Positions 35,155 to 46,443 of a stretch of 64,000 nucleotides of DNA are shown piece after piece. The notes beneath the pieces were generated by a model. It did not search any database. It was given only the letters and a program-made list of their open reading frames with translations, and was not told the DNA's origin. Source of the DNA: Dentipellis sp. KUC8613 (Eukaryota > Basidiomycota > Agaricomycetes > Russulales > Hericiaceae); the NCBI GenBank assembly GCA_002286715.1, contig NSJX01000007.1, positions 664,499 to 728,498 of the forward strand. The letters are read 5' to 3'. Both the position numbers and the translations under genes were made by a program. Positions within the stretch are counted from its first letter, which is position 1, and the number at the start of each line of letters is the position of its first letter.

Positions 35155-35900
35155 ATGTCTCTCCTTCGTGCCTGCGCACAACCACTCACCAAGGCCGCTT
35201 TCGCGCGACCTGTCGCCGCCGCTGTGCGTGGCGTCTCCTCTGACGTGAAGGCCCCCACCGAAACCCGCTCCAAGGAGCCCTCGGAAATCGCCCCCATTCC
35301 CCCGAAGGATGTCACCACGGCGGATGTGATCAGCGGCGCCCCTTGTACGCACCTGTTCTGCAGAATCCTTATTGTACTGTCTAGCTCATATGGTGGCCGT
35401 TAGCCCAGCTCCGTCATCGCGTCGTGCGGATATACCAGCCCACGCGTAACACCATGCAGAGCGGTGGTGCCAAGACCACGCATTGGCGCATCGACTTCGA
35501 CATTCTGCCCGGCGGTGGACGCTGGGAGAACCCCCTTATGGGATGGGCTAGCTCGTGAGTAGTGGTGGAAAAGGTTGGAGTGGTTTATTGACGGGCTCGA
35601 TATCAGGGCGGACTACATGCAGGGCACCCGCATCTCGTTCAGCTCGAAGGACGACGCCGTCCATTTCGCGGAGAAGCAGGGTACGTGGCTACCCTTGTCC
35701 TTGTGGCAGGAAACATACTGACTCTTGTTGCGTACAGGTTGGGATTACTACGTGTAAGTGCACGGACCTCCGACGGCGGCAATAAATTGACATGATTTAT
35801 TGACAGGCAACACCCTCACGTGAAGAGGATTCCCCCGAAGAACTACGCGGAGAACTATGTCTACAAACCGAACAAGCTTCGGATTGCGCGTACGAAGTAG
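35155..35900 (+). CDS. NADH:ubiquinone oxidoreductase 18-kDa subunit (NDUFS4 / NUYM)
   Basis: Accessory subunit of complex I stabilising the N module. The presequence MSLLRACAQPLTKAAFARPV is Arg/Ala-rich and suits matrix import. The core is HRVVRIYQPTRNTMQSGGAK, TTHWRIDFDILPGGGRWENP, LMGWASSADYMQGTRISFSS, DDAVHFAEKQGWDYYV and KRIPPKNYAENYVYKPNKLR, then IARTK-stop (35898-35900). The signature IY.P.RN.MQSG and W..NPLMGW..S.D is intact. There are four introns of about 50-60 bases. The gene is well-conserved housekeeping and the start has no competitors. Confidence 0.95.
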
Positions 35901-36272
35901 ATTTTCCGTGATGTTTATTGCAGAATCATGATGTTTTGCGTGCTACATGAGATCATAACGCACAGACGTATGGGTGTGCGCCTGAATACCGAGTTGCGGA
36001 GCGCGTCCACTAGCTTATTGGAATGAGGAGTATCTTAAACCGCGTTTGAATTGATAACGCGTCAGATGGGACAGAAAGAGAAGCAGATTGTATGAATCGC
36101 TTCACAAGGCTGGAGCCGCATGTGGAGAGGACGGTGATGACGGTGTAAGGGACGGCTGAGCTTCTTGTGGGACGCATGACTATTGCCTCCCTGCTCAGGC
36201 TTCCCACCCACATGCGCTCCTTGTCCCCTGCCCTCTCGTTCGTGCTGTCCTCCGTTCGAGCTTCAGAGGCAA
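35901..36272. other. intergenic region
   Basis: 372 bases between the NDUFS4 stop and the CSC1 start on the same strand. It should carry a 3' UTR then a promoter. No coding or RNA signal is seen. Confidence 0.4.
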
Positions 36273-39200
36273 ATGGCCACTCTTGAGGACAGACCTTTCT
36301 CCAAGAATTACAGGTATGACTGCGCCTTCACATCTTCGCGCCTGGTCCTCACTACCCCACACTCGCAGTGGCCTCATCAACCAGTCCGTCATCGCTGCTT
36401 GCATTGCGCTGGTCTGCATAACGTCCCATGAGTATATGAAGAGAAAGCGGCGGGGTCGTGGACGTAGGAATGTTGATGGTCTGGGCAGTGTTGAGACATG
36501 GCAGTTTGGCTAGTGAGTCCATTCTCAAGTAAGTATATGCACTAAATGGGTATAACTTGTGCAGTCTATACCAGGGAAGGTCATGGGCCAAGTACGTCTA
36601 CAATTCTTCTATACACCAGACACGTCCTAACATTGGCACAGAAATCCTTCACCCCCGCAACCTCGAGGTTGGCCACTGTCATGGGTGCCCGAGGTCGTCA
36701 AATACCCCGAAGCTAAGCTCTATGAATTGAGAGGCATAGACGCAACACTGTACATTCGATTCCTCCGTGGTTGTGGTACGCGCCTTACTTCACTTAATTT
36801 GTGTTACGTCGCTTAAATAAATGCCCAATCCGTAGCATGGTTCACGTTCTTGCACACCGTGACAACTGTCCCCATACTGCTGCCGATTCACGTTCACTTC
36901 TCAGATGGCTCGGTCTCTCCTCGGTCGATGACTCGGGCCTCTATATCATCCTTGGTCGACACTGGAACCGGCAAGAGCTTACTGTGGATTCATCTAGTTC
37001 TGCTCTTCTGGATAACATTTACCTGGATGGCTACTCTAATCTGGATATGCCGGGGAGCCTTCAGGTATCGCGCGGCGAAGATTCAAGAAGCCGAGGCGCG
37101 TGCCGCATCCATAGCACAGGAGGAGAAATACTCTCAATACCACCCTCATCCCCACCCACAATACCCGTTCCAGGATATACCCTCTCTGGAGTACGACAAG
37201 TCCAACCGTGGACTTAGGTTGCGTACGGTCATGGTCACGAACTTGCCGCAGTCTTTGCGTTCGGAAAAGGAGCTTGCTGAATACTTCAGATACTACCTGT
37301 CTCGTCCGATAGACAGGCCCTCTGTGGGCTTGACCTCCTCTGTCCAGCCTGGCTTGGTCAACAAGACCGCTGCTTTCCTCCTCAACCGTGCCAAACGTAT
37401 ACCCGAGCTTCTGCCTCGCACTCAGACGCCAGCAACACCTCTTCCGAGTTCCCCATCTGCGCAGCAGGATACCAATACTGACAATACCCCTGAAATCGAC
37501 CGCGTTGTCATCGCACGGAAGATGACAGAACTGGCATCGCTCCTGGAACGCCGAGAGGATGTTCTGCGTAAGCTTGAGACCGCTCACATCAAGCTTGCAC
37601 GTAAAGTCCTCAACGCCGTTAGAACGGCGATTGACGAGAAGGAACATGGTGTCTCAATCACGAAGAGGGCTAGCGCGCGTATCTCGCTGAGTCTCATGTC
37701 GTTGCAGCCAACCAGGCCCTCCACAGAAGCTCCTGGATCAGAAAGCGACGAGGCCGACCTGAATCTACTCATACGTGAACTGCGTCCTTATGCAGACGAA
37801 TACTGTACGCGCCCTACTGCCCGGGAAGCGGTGTTTAGCCGCTTCACGAGGACGTTCTGGTGGCTCTCGCGGTCTTCTGTGGCTGGTTCTCGCGATTCGT
37901 ACAGTAACATCCCAGAGCTCGATCGGAAGACCGTATGGGAGGTCTTGTATAATCTGCCCCGCCGCGTCTTGGACCCTTACCAGCCACTGGTGCATCTCTC
38001 TACCCTGTTCCGAAACAAGACTGTACCTTCGATAGATTACTACAGCGCGAAGCTGGACTTGCTCACGTCGCTGATCTCGGAGAACAGAGCTAAAGCTGTG
38101 ACGGACTACGATCCGGTGTCGACGGCGTTTGTGACCTTCAAGGACCCGAAGGATGCAAGGAGGGCCTGCAAATATCTCGCTGTTCATCCTAAGAACCCGA
38201 TGGCTTGTCTTGTGATGATGGCTCCCGGCTACGAAGATTTGGATTGGAAGCGAGTCATGAAGTCGACATATCGCGCAGAAGTGAGAGCACATTTTCGTCG
38301 AATTTGCTGATCCTGACCGTCTGTCTGCAGTTCGTAAAGGACTGGGCGGTGGACATAGGCGTATGGTAAGGCTGACATGACCCAAATTACATATAAAACA
38401 CTTTTTGATGTTGACTTCTTTGTGTGCAGGGGTTTCACTCTGTTTTGGGTCTTCCCCGTTTCGTTGTTCGTCGGACTGGTATCAATCCAGAACATCAGTG
38501 CCTTCTGGCCAGGTCTTGTATGTCTAGCATATATACTTCAAACACGAATCTATCTGACAAAAGCCCCGTTAGGCTCACTACCTTCAACACCACGAATGGG
38601 AAGAAGAACTGCTCCAATCGCTCCTGCCTACCCTCCTGGTGGCCTTGCTCACACTGCTCGTGCCTTTGCTCCTTCTCCTTGTCGCCAAGAAAGCTCATAC
38701 CATTCTGACACTATCTGGAATGCACGACCGGATACTGACCCGATATTACAAGTTCCTCATCGTCAATGTCTTAGTGTTCTTCTGCGTAGGAACTGCTGCG
38801 CTGCAGGCGTTGCTCGTATCGTTCGGACGCAGTGAGGGTAACAAGAACGTGTTAGAGATTGTGTCGAATAGCTTCCCATCTGCGGGGCCGTTCTATGTGG
38901 GATGGCGTATGTTGGTCTCCGTCTCCGCGTGAATAGTTTCTCACTACCTTGCAGTCATCTTCACGACAGGGATGCATGGTGCAATTGAGCTGGTGCTATG
39001 TGAGTAACCTTTGAGATGTGATTGTCAGTCTTCTGAACTCAAGGCGTCCTCTTTTAGTCGGGGCAAGTAGCATACTCAAGATGTGGATGTCGTAGACTGA
39101 CAGTATTTACAACAGCTCCCACTGTTCGTCTATCATTCCACGAAACATCAAATCACGCCCCGCAAGCGCACCGTCGGCATCCGTCCCAGAACGTTCAATT

Positions 39201-41188
39201 TCTACTGTACGCCCTTTAGGTCTCTAAATGGGCCCTGTTCTAACGGTTGGTGGCAGACTGGATCCCGAATCATCTCCTTGTCGTCCATGTTATCTTGGTA
39301 TTCTCCGTTCTGAATCCCTTGGTCGTGGCTTTCGGATGGGTGTACTTCATGGTCGAGTCGAGTACGTGTTATCTTTCAATTATCTGAACGTTTCTGAATG
39401 CATAGCTCGATAGCCGTGGTGAAGAATCAGGTAATCGTTGTTGAGAAATAGCAGTACATGCATCGCACACTCACAGACATGACCAGTTGCTGCACGTCTA
39501 TGCGAAGAATTATGAGGGCAATGGACAGTTCATCCTCATCCGCATTGTGCGATATTCACTGGACGGTATGCGCGTCCTTCTTTCTTGGTGGTTCTAAGGC
39601 TTATTGATGCTACACTTCTAGGTTTGATACTTACTCAGGTATAGTTTGTCTCAGGTGCAGACAGTTCATCGCGTATTGACATCGACATCAGGCAGTTTTC
39701 CTCGCATATATGGCTGTACTCAAGCACAGCGTCAACGTAGCTCTGACTGCCGTACTGATTGTGTTCACAGTCTTCGTGAAGATTTTGTAAGTGCAAACAC
39801 AATAGTCTCACAAGTCTACTGATCGTGTACCCAGCATGACCCGCGTATGTCGGGCCAAATATGAACGGGACGACATAATCGAGGCAAATATTATCTGCGG
39901 GATAACCGAGGGAAGGAGTACATCTCCCAACTCTCAGTTATCGGTCGAGCGTCGGGAGGAGAATGTTATGCCGGAAGGTGCCAAACAACCAACTTCGTGG
40001 TCCGGAAGAATGAAGAATTCGTGGCGATTCCCTGCCCGGCTTGCATTTTCCTACGCAAGCTTCCCTCATCGGCCACACCACCCTCCGCGGCGGCAACCCA
40101 ATCCCTTCCTGCAGAGCCAGGCTTCTTTCGCACGTCTTCGCTCGCTTGATAATTCTCCCCAGTCTGCTTCCTCCGTCCCGAGTGCACTGGAGTCGAAGTC
40201 TGCTGAGGAAAGGAAGGAACGGAGGCAAAGTATTCATGTTCTGACTTCAGAACTTCCTCCGTTGGCGACATCCCGTCCTCCACAGCCTGTGGCTCCTGCA
40301 CTTGTCTCGACCCACCCACCCCATCCTGCATGGGACGATGAGTCGGATGTCAATCATCCGTATGACAACCCTTACTACAGCCGGCCTATCACGAATGCGC
40401 TCTGGCTTCCGCGCAATCCTTGTGGACTTCTGGATCTTGACGACACAGTCGACGTTCGAATGTCGTTGACTACCCTGCCCTCCGTCGAGCCGATCAACGA
40501 GTGGCAAATAGCCGAGGGCTCCAATCAGCCGGTCCCCGCTTCAGCCATCGTCTCGCCAAACGGAGCTCCCCCGTCTACTATGACGCAACGACGGTTCAAC
40601 GGAGACGAAGAAATCATCCTGCCGGCTGGAATTGCCTCGCGCGTCCAAGACCTTGGCAAGGACGAAGATGTTGAATTTGCGCAGGAACATCGGCGGCCCA
40701 TCTTCAGAGGGCGCAGGCCCAGCTCACACAGCGCCCGGAGTACAATCGGCGCAACACCGGCAGCAACGCCGTCAGGCCTGTACCGGCCCAACACCATCGA
40801 CGTCGGACCGTCCCATACGAAGAAGGCACGCGGGGCCTCGTTTGCTTCTGTCGCGCGCCCCACATTCGCATCGTCGACGACGTTCCTGCCCATCGTCCGA
40901 CGCGCGCGCACGAGTTTGGCGGATCCCGAGTTCGGGGGCCTCCCGCAGGCTGACTTGATACCCCCGCCCCCCATTCTAGCGACGCACTCATCGCGGCTTA
41001 CTGCACACTCGTCATCGCATCGTTCAGAGCCTACAGCGGTGTCCGCACGCGAGGCTGTAGTTGAAGAAGTCATTGTTGAGGAACAGGAGGCGGCGGAAGA
41101 TCGGTTGCGCAGAGAGGAACAGGAAGCGCGCCAGGCGAGGCAGCATCGCTCCTGGTGGACGCGATGGCTCTTCGCGAGAGTGGAATGA
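36273..41188 (+). CDS. CSC1/OSCA-type calcium-permeable stress-gated channel (DUF221)
   Basis: Osmo- and mechanosensitive cation channel of the plasma membrane (TMEM16-fold). The first helix is GLINQSVIAACIALVCITSH. Helices FLHTVTTVPILLPIHVHF and LLWIHLVLLFWITFTWMATL follow. The cytosolic RRM-like domain reads LRTVMVTNLPQSLRSEKELA and STAFVTFKDPKDARRACKYL. The pore region has FTLFWVFPVSLFVGLVSIQN, LPTLLVALLTLLVPLLLLLV, YKFLIVNVLVFFCVGTAALQ, FYVGWLIFTTGMHGAIELV and LLVVHVILVFSVLNPLVVAF. Between the RRM halves lies a Ser/Thr/Pro-rich insertion (PRTQTPATPLPSSPSAQQDT). The last exon (about 39836-41188) adds a long Pro/Ser-rich tail ending in a charged helix (EEQEAAEDRLRREEQEARQA) and WWTRWLFARVE. 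Start ATG 36273 (MATLEDRPFSKNY). Confidence 0.93.
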
Positions 41189-41638
41189 GATGACGACACA
41201 GCGTTGTGCATATACCCTTTCTGTTTTACCCCGCGTCACGTTTGATACCCACGTCCGGCGACGACCCGCTACGTTAATATTTACCGTGTAAATTAAGTAC
41301 TTCCCCATAGTCTAATTCGAAGCGCTCCCCCGCGCGCAGATCCGAGCCCTCGCACCGACGACGGTGCTCCAACGTCTTGCATCCAGAGTTGATCCGTGGG
41401 TGCGTCCCGTGAGCAACGTCAAAGGTGTCGAAGTCGCGCTCAGGCGTCTGAATGAACATGGGATGGCATTTGTTCGCAATTATGTCGCATCCGACGATTT
41501 CCCCGGGCATTCTGCAGGTGGCTTGGCTGTTTCTGGTCGACCAAAATCCTCGGCTACCGCGAAGCATAAAATGGCGGTCGAGGTGGTACATGCGATTCTG
41601 TGCACCGCTGCCCGCTGCTCGCCCAAAAACTGTCCGCC
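41189..41638. other. intergenic region upstream of GH131
   Basis: 450 bases between the CSC1 stop and the GH131 ATG. A frame covering 41364-41855 runs across it without family motifs and is not accepted. It probably contains the promoter of the secreted glucanase. No binding site is claimed. Confidence 0.4.
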
Positions 41639-43070
41639 ATGTTCCTTTCCGCGCTTGCTGTGCTGCCCTTCCTGTCGTCCGCGGTTCGCGGCGGCACGAC
41701 CATCTGGTCGGGGTCGTTCAACGCTTACCCCACCGTATCTGCCTTCGACAACTGTGAGTCCTTGGTCCTTCAACGGACTTGCAACCCGATGCACTGACGG
41801 CGGTCGATTTCCAAAGGGTCGTGGTCGAATGAAGTCGGCGAGTACCAATGGGTAAAGCACTGACAGCTCGAACGTCTAAAGCCTGCAGAATTAACTTCAT
41901 TCTGTTCAGTACATCCACGGAACTCAACCCACCTCGCACTACCTCGCCCTCGACCCCGCCTACAAGAACCCCGCCGACAGCGCCGAGACGAACGGCCTGC
42001 GCGTCACGATCGACTCGACCGCCACATGGAACTCGCAGATGGAGCGCGCGGAGCTGATCCCGCAGACCACCGCGAACCTCGGCCAGGGCAACCTGTTCTA
42101 CCACTTCTCGATCTCGCGCGACGACACGAGCCCCCCGGAGGTGCGTACACGGACGCATGCTTGGTCGACGAGGGCTTTGGTTTTGACATTTGGATGGTAG
42201 TCCACGCTCGAGCACCAGATCATGTTCTTCGAGTCACACTTCACTGAGGTTGGTCTTTTGCGTTCGCTCGAGTGAAAGTCTGGCTTACCGGTCGTATGCA
42301 GCTCAAGTACGGTATCGCACCGAACCAGACCTACCTCACCTGGTGCATCCAGTCGCAGCCTCAGTTCGGCATTCCCTTCGATGCCAACACCTGGTACGCC
42401 TAGAATTACAACATGAATCTCGTATTTCGCTCACTGTGCTGTCTCAGGTACAACTTCGCCTACGACATCGACGTGAGCCTTCATGAATAAACTTGAGTGA
42501 AAGTCAAGCAAAAACTTACATGCATCTGCAGTTCTCCGGCGGCACTGTCGGGCTGTGGTACTCCGAGGGCTCCGCCCCGCTCACCAAGGTCCACAGCAAC
42601 ATCGCGGCCTCGACCTCGACCAACTCCGAGGACTTCCACGTCGGTGTCCTACGCATCGTCAATGACGCGACCCCAGAGAACTTCTACTTCTCGGGCGTGT
42701 ACATCGAAAACGGCCCGATCACGACGACCATCGGCAACGGCTCGTCCTCGCCCCCGCCGTCCTCGACGCCCGGCAGCTCATCGACCCCCGTCAGCACCCC
42801 GCCGCCGTCGTCAACCGCCCCGACCAGCACGGCGCCCGCGGGCCCGACTCAGACGCAGTGGGGACAGTGCGGTGGTGAGTTCAGATGGTGCTTTCGTGGG
42901 TGGGCTGATCTGACGTGCTTGTTATAGGCAATGGATGGACTGGTCCGACGACCTGCGCGAGCGGCTTCAAGTGTGTGGCCGTGTCGCCCCCGTACTACTC
43001 CCAAGTGAGCAATTAGCAATTATCTCAAACCCGCGTACCATGCTGACATCACAACTTCTAGTGCCAATGA
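41639..43070 (+). CDS. GH131 beta-glucanase with C-terminal CBM1
   Basis: Secreted beta-glucanase (GH131 enzymes act on beta-1,3/1,6- and beta-1,4-glucans). The signal peptide is [18 protein letters not shown]. The catalytic domain starts [20 protein letters not shown] and continues [92 protein letters not shown] and [21 protein letters not shown] Ser/Thr/Pro linker ([20 protein letters not shown]) leads to the CBM1 cellulose-binding module: [36 protein letters not shown]. The CBM1 cysteines and flat-face aromatics (W, Y, Y) are present. Six or so introns; the last exon is only nine bases including the stop (43062-43070). Confidence 0.93.
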
Positions 43071-43219
43071 GTGCATGATTGTATTTGCTTGATTTGTGAA
43101 TCCAAGGGTCATCTCTACTGAACGTGTAGCGTGAGGGGTGAAAATACAAGAAGTTTTGCCAAATAGGCCGTAGTAAGTCTGCCCCACTGCGAGCCCTCGA
43201 TGAACACAGCTTGGTTGCC

Positions 43220-44097
43220 TTACGGAGAGATACCTGTGGACATATATGAGACACAAATCAGTGCTGGAAAAGAGACTGCTTGAATGGTCATCCTTACCGA
43301 TAACACCACATGCAGAACGAGCACCCGCGTTACCGGTCTTAAGAGACTCTTCGTTATCGCCACGCCCAAGATCGTCGGTGCCCTGGTGTCGCACGGATAA
43401 ACTTGAATGTTTTGTAGGTGAGGAAAGATGCAAGACGTACGGCATGCAAAACGACGGAACGACTGAGAGCAGGAAACTTAGTTCGAGGGATTTACTGTAT
43501 TATCGCTACATATCCACTTACCCAATGATACTGTTTGGACCATTCAAGGTCAACAGCTTATCCTCGATGGTGAATTTGGCTACACCATCGCTATCGCTTT
43601 CGATGTTCCCAAGATCGCCGACGTGCCTTTCCGTTGCTGATGGCGCGCCGTGGTTCTTGCCGAATGGGTTGAAGTGAGAACCAGCGGACGCACACCCGTT
43701 CGTCAGGTCACCGGTTTGGCTGCAGTGCGTTAGACACGTTTGAAGTCATAAGAAAGCTAACTGCCTTACTGAATGTGGAAGCCACGGAGGGAGGAGGGGT
43801 CTAGGTTCTGCAAATCACCCGTTACGGTGACCGGGCCATTCTTCGTTGCTTGTTCGAACGTCACCGTCCCGCCGATGTTGGACGAGCCAGTGAGCACGAC
43901 AGTAGCCTGATATACCATCAACAACCCATTTATCGGCACACATACGATGGGCGTACCTTCTGGATGGTCACGACATCTTCTGTAGGCCTGATAAATGTCC
44001 AGAAAAAGAGCACAACGGCCGCGAAACCAAGCGTAACAAGCAGATACGGTCTGCCTTGAGGCTTAGCCTGGGGGTTCACAGGGCGATAGGACTCCAT
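43220..44097 (-). CDS. Cu/Zn superoxide dismutase with N-terminal membrane anchor
   Basis: The protein begins [16 protein letters not shown] and then a hydrophobic segment [19 protein letters not shown] with no obvious cleavage site. This suggests a type II signal-anchor placing the SOD domain in the lumen or outside the cell. The SOD core reads [101 protein letters not shown] and [19 protein letters not shown] (43220-43222). All Cu and Zn ligand histidines, the Zn aspartate, the two disulphide cysteines and the active-site Arg (GARSACG) can be found. The exon before VRHQG is the least certain. HQG replaces the usual HAG/HE region. Confidence 0.9.
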
Positions 44098-44598
44098 TGA
44101 CTGTGATGGTAAGGAACAAGAGCAGGTGAGAGCGCGCGTGGACTCGGGAGGAGCATCGTGAGCATGAGTGATTTGACTGTGAGCGAATGACGCGCCTTGT
44201 TTTGCCACGATCGCGAGCCATTTCTGCCCCGGCCCGCCCGCGTCCGGCCATCTCCTCGGTTCAAAGCCGCTGCTCACTCCGCTCTTGCTAGCCGTGACGA
44301 AATACGCAAACAATTAAACCTACCACTAATGAAGCTCTGGTCCGTACCCATGATCCTCTATGAGATCTCTCTTCGCCATTCCAGGGACTGCAGAAAATAG
44401 TGATGTAAGTATCTATGGACGTATGTATGGCACCTGATGCATCTTTCCGTTTGGCTGGCAAGTCAGCTGGTGCTTCAACCTGACAATCCTCCAGGCAATG
44501 TGGACCGTGGCTCTCCGCCATGGAAGAGAATAAATAGGCCCGTTGGAAGAGAATCTAGGGCTATTCTTCTTGCTGGCATATCCACGGCATTGTGTTGC
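44098..44598. promoter_or_regulatory. divergent region, SOD / esterase
   Basis: 501 bases separate the start codons of the anchored SOD (leftward) and the GDSL esterase (rightward). Both promoters must lie here. No open frame with coding signature is seen, and no individual site is called. Confidence 0.4.
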
Positions 44599-46090
44599 AT
44601 GGCTCTGAAGTCGCTTCTATCGCTCGGTGCAGCTTTCTGCTGGCTTATATCAAACCAATTCTTCGTGGACGGCAGCCCGACGTCCAAGGGCTTCGACTGG
44701 AATGACGTGAAATACGTCTATGCCTTTGGTGACTCGTATTCCTTTGTCCAGGGCACCGCAGGGCTGGCGAACTTCAGGTACATTTTTACTACACCACGTT
44801 TGTTGTCATTTCGGCTAACATCATGCCAACAAGTTTCATAGGAGATGCCTTCGATTTCTCCTTCTCGCAGACTGAGCTGTTGAAAAACGAAATTATACCC
44901 AAGAATGTATGAGGCCAGGACGCACTGACGTGCTCTTGATACTAACCGTCTGGGCTCTATAGACCAGTTCCGACGGATCTAACTGGGTGCGTATCGAGTA
45001 CTGGTACTTGGAACCGTCTCTCTCATGTACTGGACACTACGTAGCTCGAGTTCCTCACCGGATGCTTCGAGGGTCGCCCTTCCGATTGTCACCCGCATCA
45101 GCTATGGGACTTCTCCTTCGCTGGAGCCGACATCGACAAAAGCCTGTGAGCATTCTCTCCCAACCTACCCGATCCAGTGCACTGGTTCTAAGCTATAACC
45201 CCTCAGCCTTCCCCTCCATCACAACTTCACCGTCGATCTAGTCGGGCAGGTTCAACAATGGGCACAGTACGCATCGAGCGTGCTTCCCAGGACTCCAGCA
45301 AGTGCCACGCTCACCGCCTGGTGGATCGGGATCAACGACACCGGGGACGTTCTGGGCCATAATGTATGTACGTCTGAGATACCACAGAAGAGGCCCACCC
45401 TCCTGACTGTCACGTCGATTGCCAGATAACGGACTTCGCTGCCTTCTGGAGGGAGGAGATGGCCTCCTATTTCGGAGCCGTGGTGCGTCGTGCCGTGCTC
45501 CAGTCGCTCAAAGGGCATCTCCTCACACGACGGCGCGGCGCTGACCCACCCTCAGGAGCTCGCCTATGCCCATGGGCTTCGTGGCGCGTATCTCTTCGTC
45601 AATGTCCCGCCCGAGGACCGGTCGCCTAACAACCTGGGCAAGAGCAGCGCTCCAGCTATCGCAGCCCGCATCGAAGAGTACAACGCTGCGCTGGCTGCGC
45701 ACGTTGAGGACTTCGCCCAGAGCCACCCCGATATGAACGTCATGACATTTGACGCACATACGTGGTTCAACGACATCCTCGATAACGCCCAGAGCTACGG
45801 GTTCCACAACACGACGGGGTGAGGCGCCTGGGCCGTACCCACATAATCCGCGTTTTGGCTGACATACGCGCTGACTGTTGCCTTTGGATGATTCAGGTTC
45901 TGCGAATGCAGAGACCCTTCCTATTTCTGGTACAGTACGTGGCTTCCGTGCGCAAGCCACGATCCCTGTGCGCAGCAGCTGACCGACATGCGCGCTTCTG
46001 ATAGACGTCGGACATCCAACCGAACACGTTCACCGGCTGCTCGCTCAGGCCATCGAAGCGCAACTACTCAGCGTCAGAGGAACCACATGA
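44599..46090 (+). CDS. GDSL/SGNH esterase, carbohydrate esterase family 16-like
   Basis: Secreted esterase probably removing acetyl groups from hemicellulose oligosaccharides. The signal peptide is MALKSLLSLGAAFCWLISNQ. Block I is VYAFGDSYSFVQGTAGLANF (nucleophile Ser in GDS). The block II Gly lies in LWDFSFAGADIDKS and the block III Asn in WWIGINDTGDVLGHN. Other parts are WREEMASYFGAV, GLRGAYLFVNVPPEDRSP and FDAHTWFNDILDNAQSYGFH. Block V reads FWYNVGHPTEHVHRLLAQAI; the His is present but the residue three before it is Asn, not the usual Asp. The product ends LLSVRGTT-stop (46088-46090). Seven or so introns. The esterase fold is clear; CE16 membership is from remembered layout. Confidence 0.88.
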
Positions 46091-46443
46091 AATAATCAGC
46101 ATGCGACGAAGGAAATCCATAATGTAGTCCAAAAACGCCAAAGTAAAAGAAATGTATGTACAGTTGCTGGAGAGAGCGGATGCCTGAATATACAAGCGAA
46201 AATATATCCGGGAAAGCGAAAGAGTCGGCATGGGACTCATCTGAATCGGCAGGATCTGTCAAGAAACGATGTACTGTAGAACTATGAATTCCCAACCAAC
46301 AACGGCAAGAAAGTCGACGAGATGCGGTAACTGAGCGGCGGCATATATGCACCGGAACAAGCCCACGATGGGCGGGCGGTTATGTTTAGAAGATCATAAG
46401 GGGTGTCCAATAGATAATGCGAAGAATTTGAAAAGAAACCACG
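46091..46443. other. convergent 3' region
   Basis: 353 bases between the stops of the esterase and the VAP gene. It is AT-richer than its flanks and consistent with two 3' UTRs. Nothing else is seen. Confidence 0.4.

Noticed and set aside
40525..41211. Minus-strand frame of 228 codons
   Set aside because: Antisense to the low-complexity tail of the CSC1 channel; long only because of Ser/Pro/Arg codon bias.
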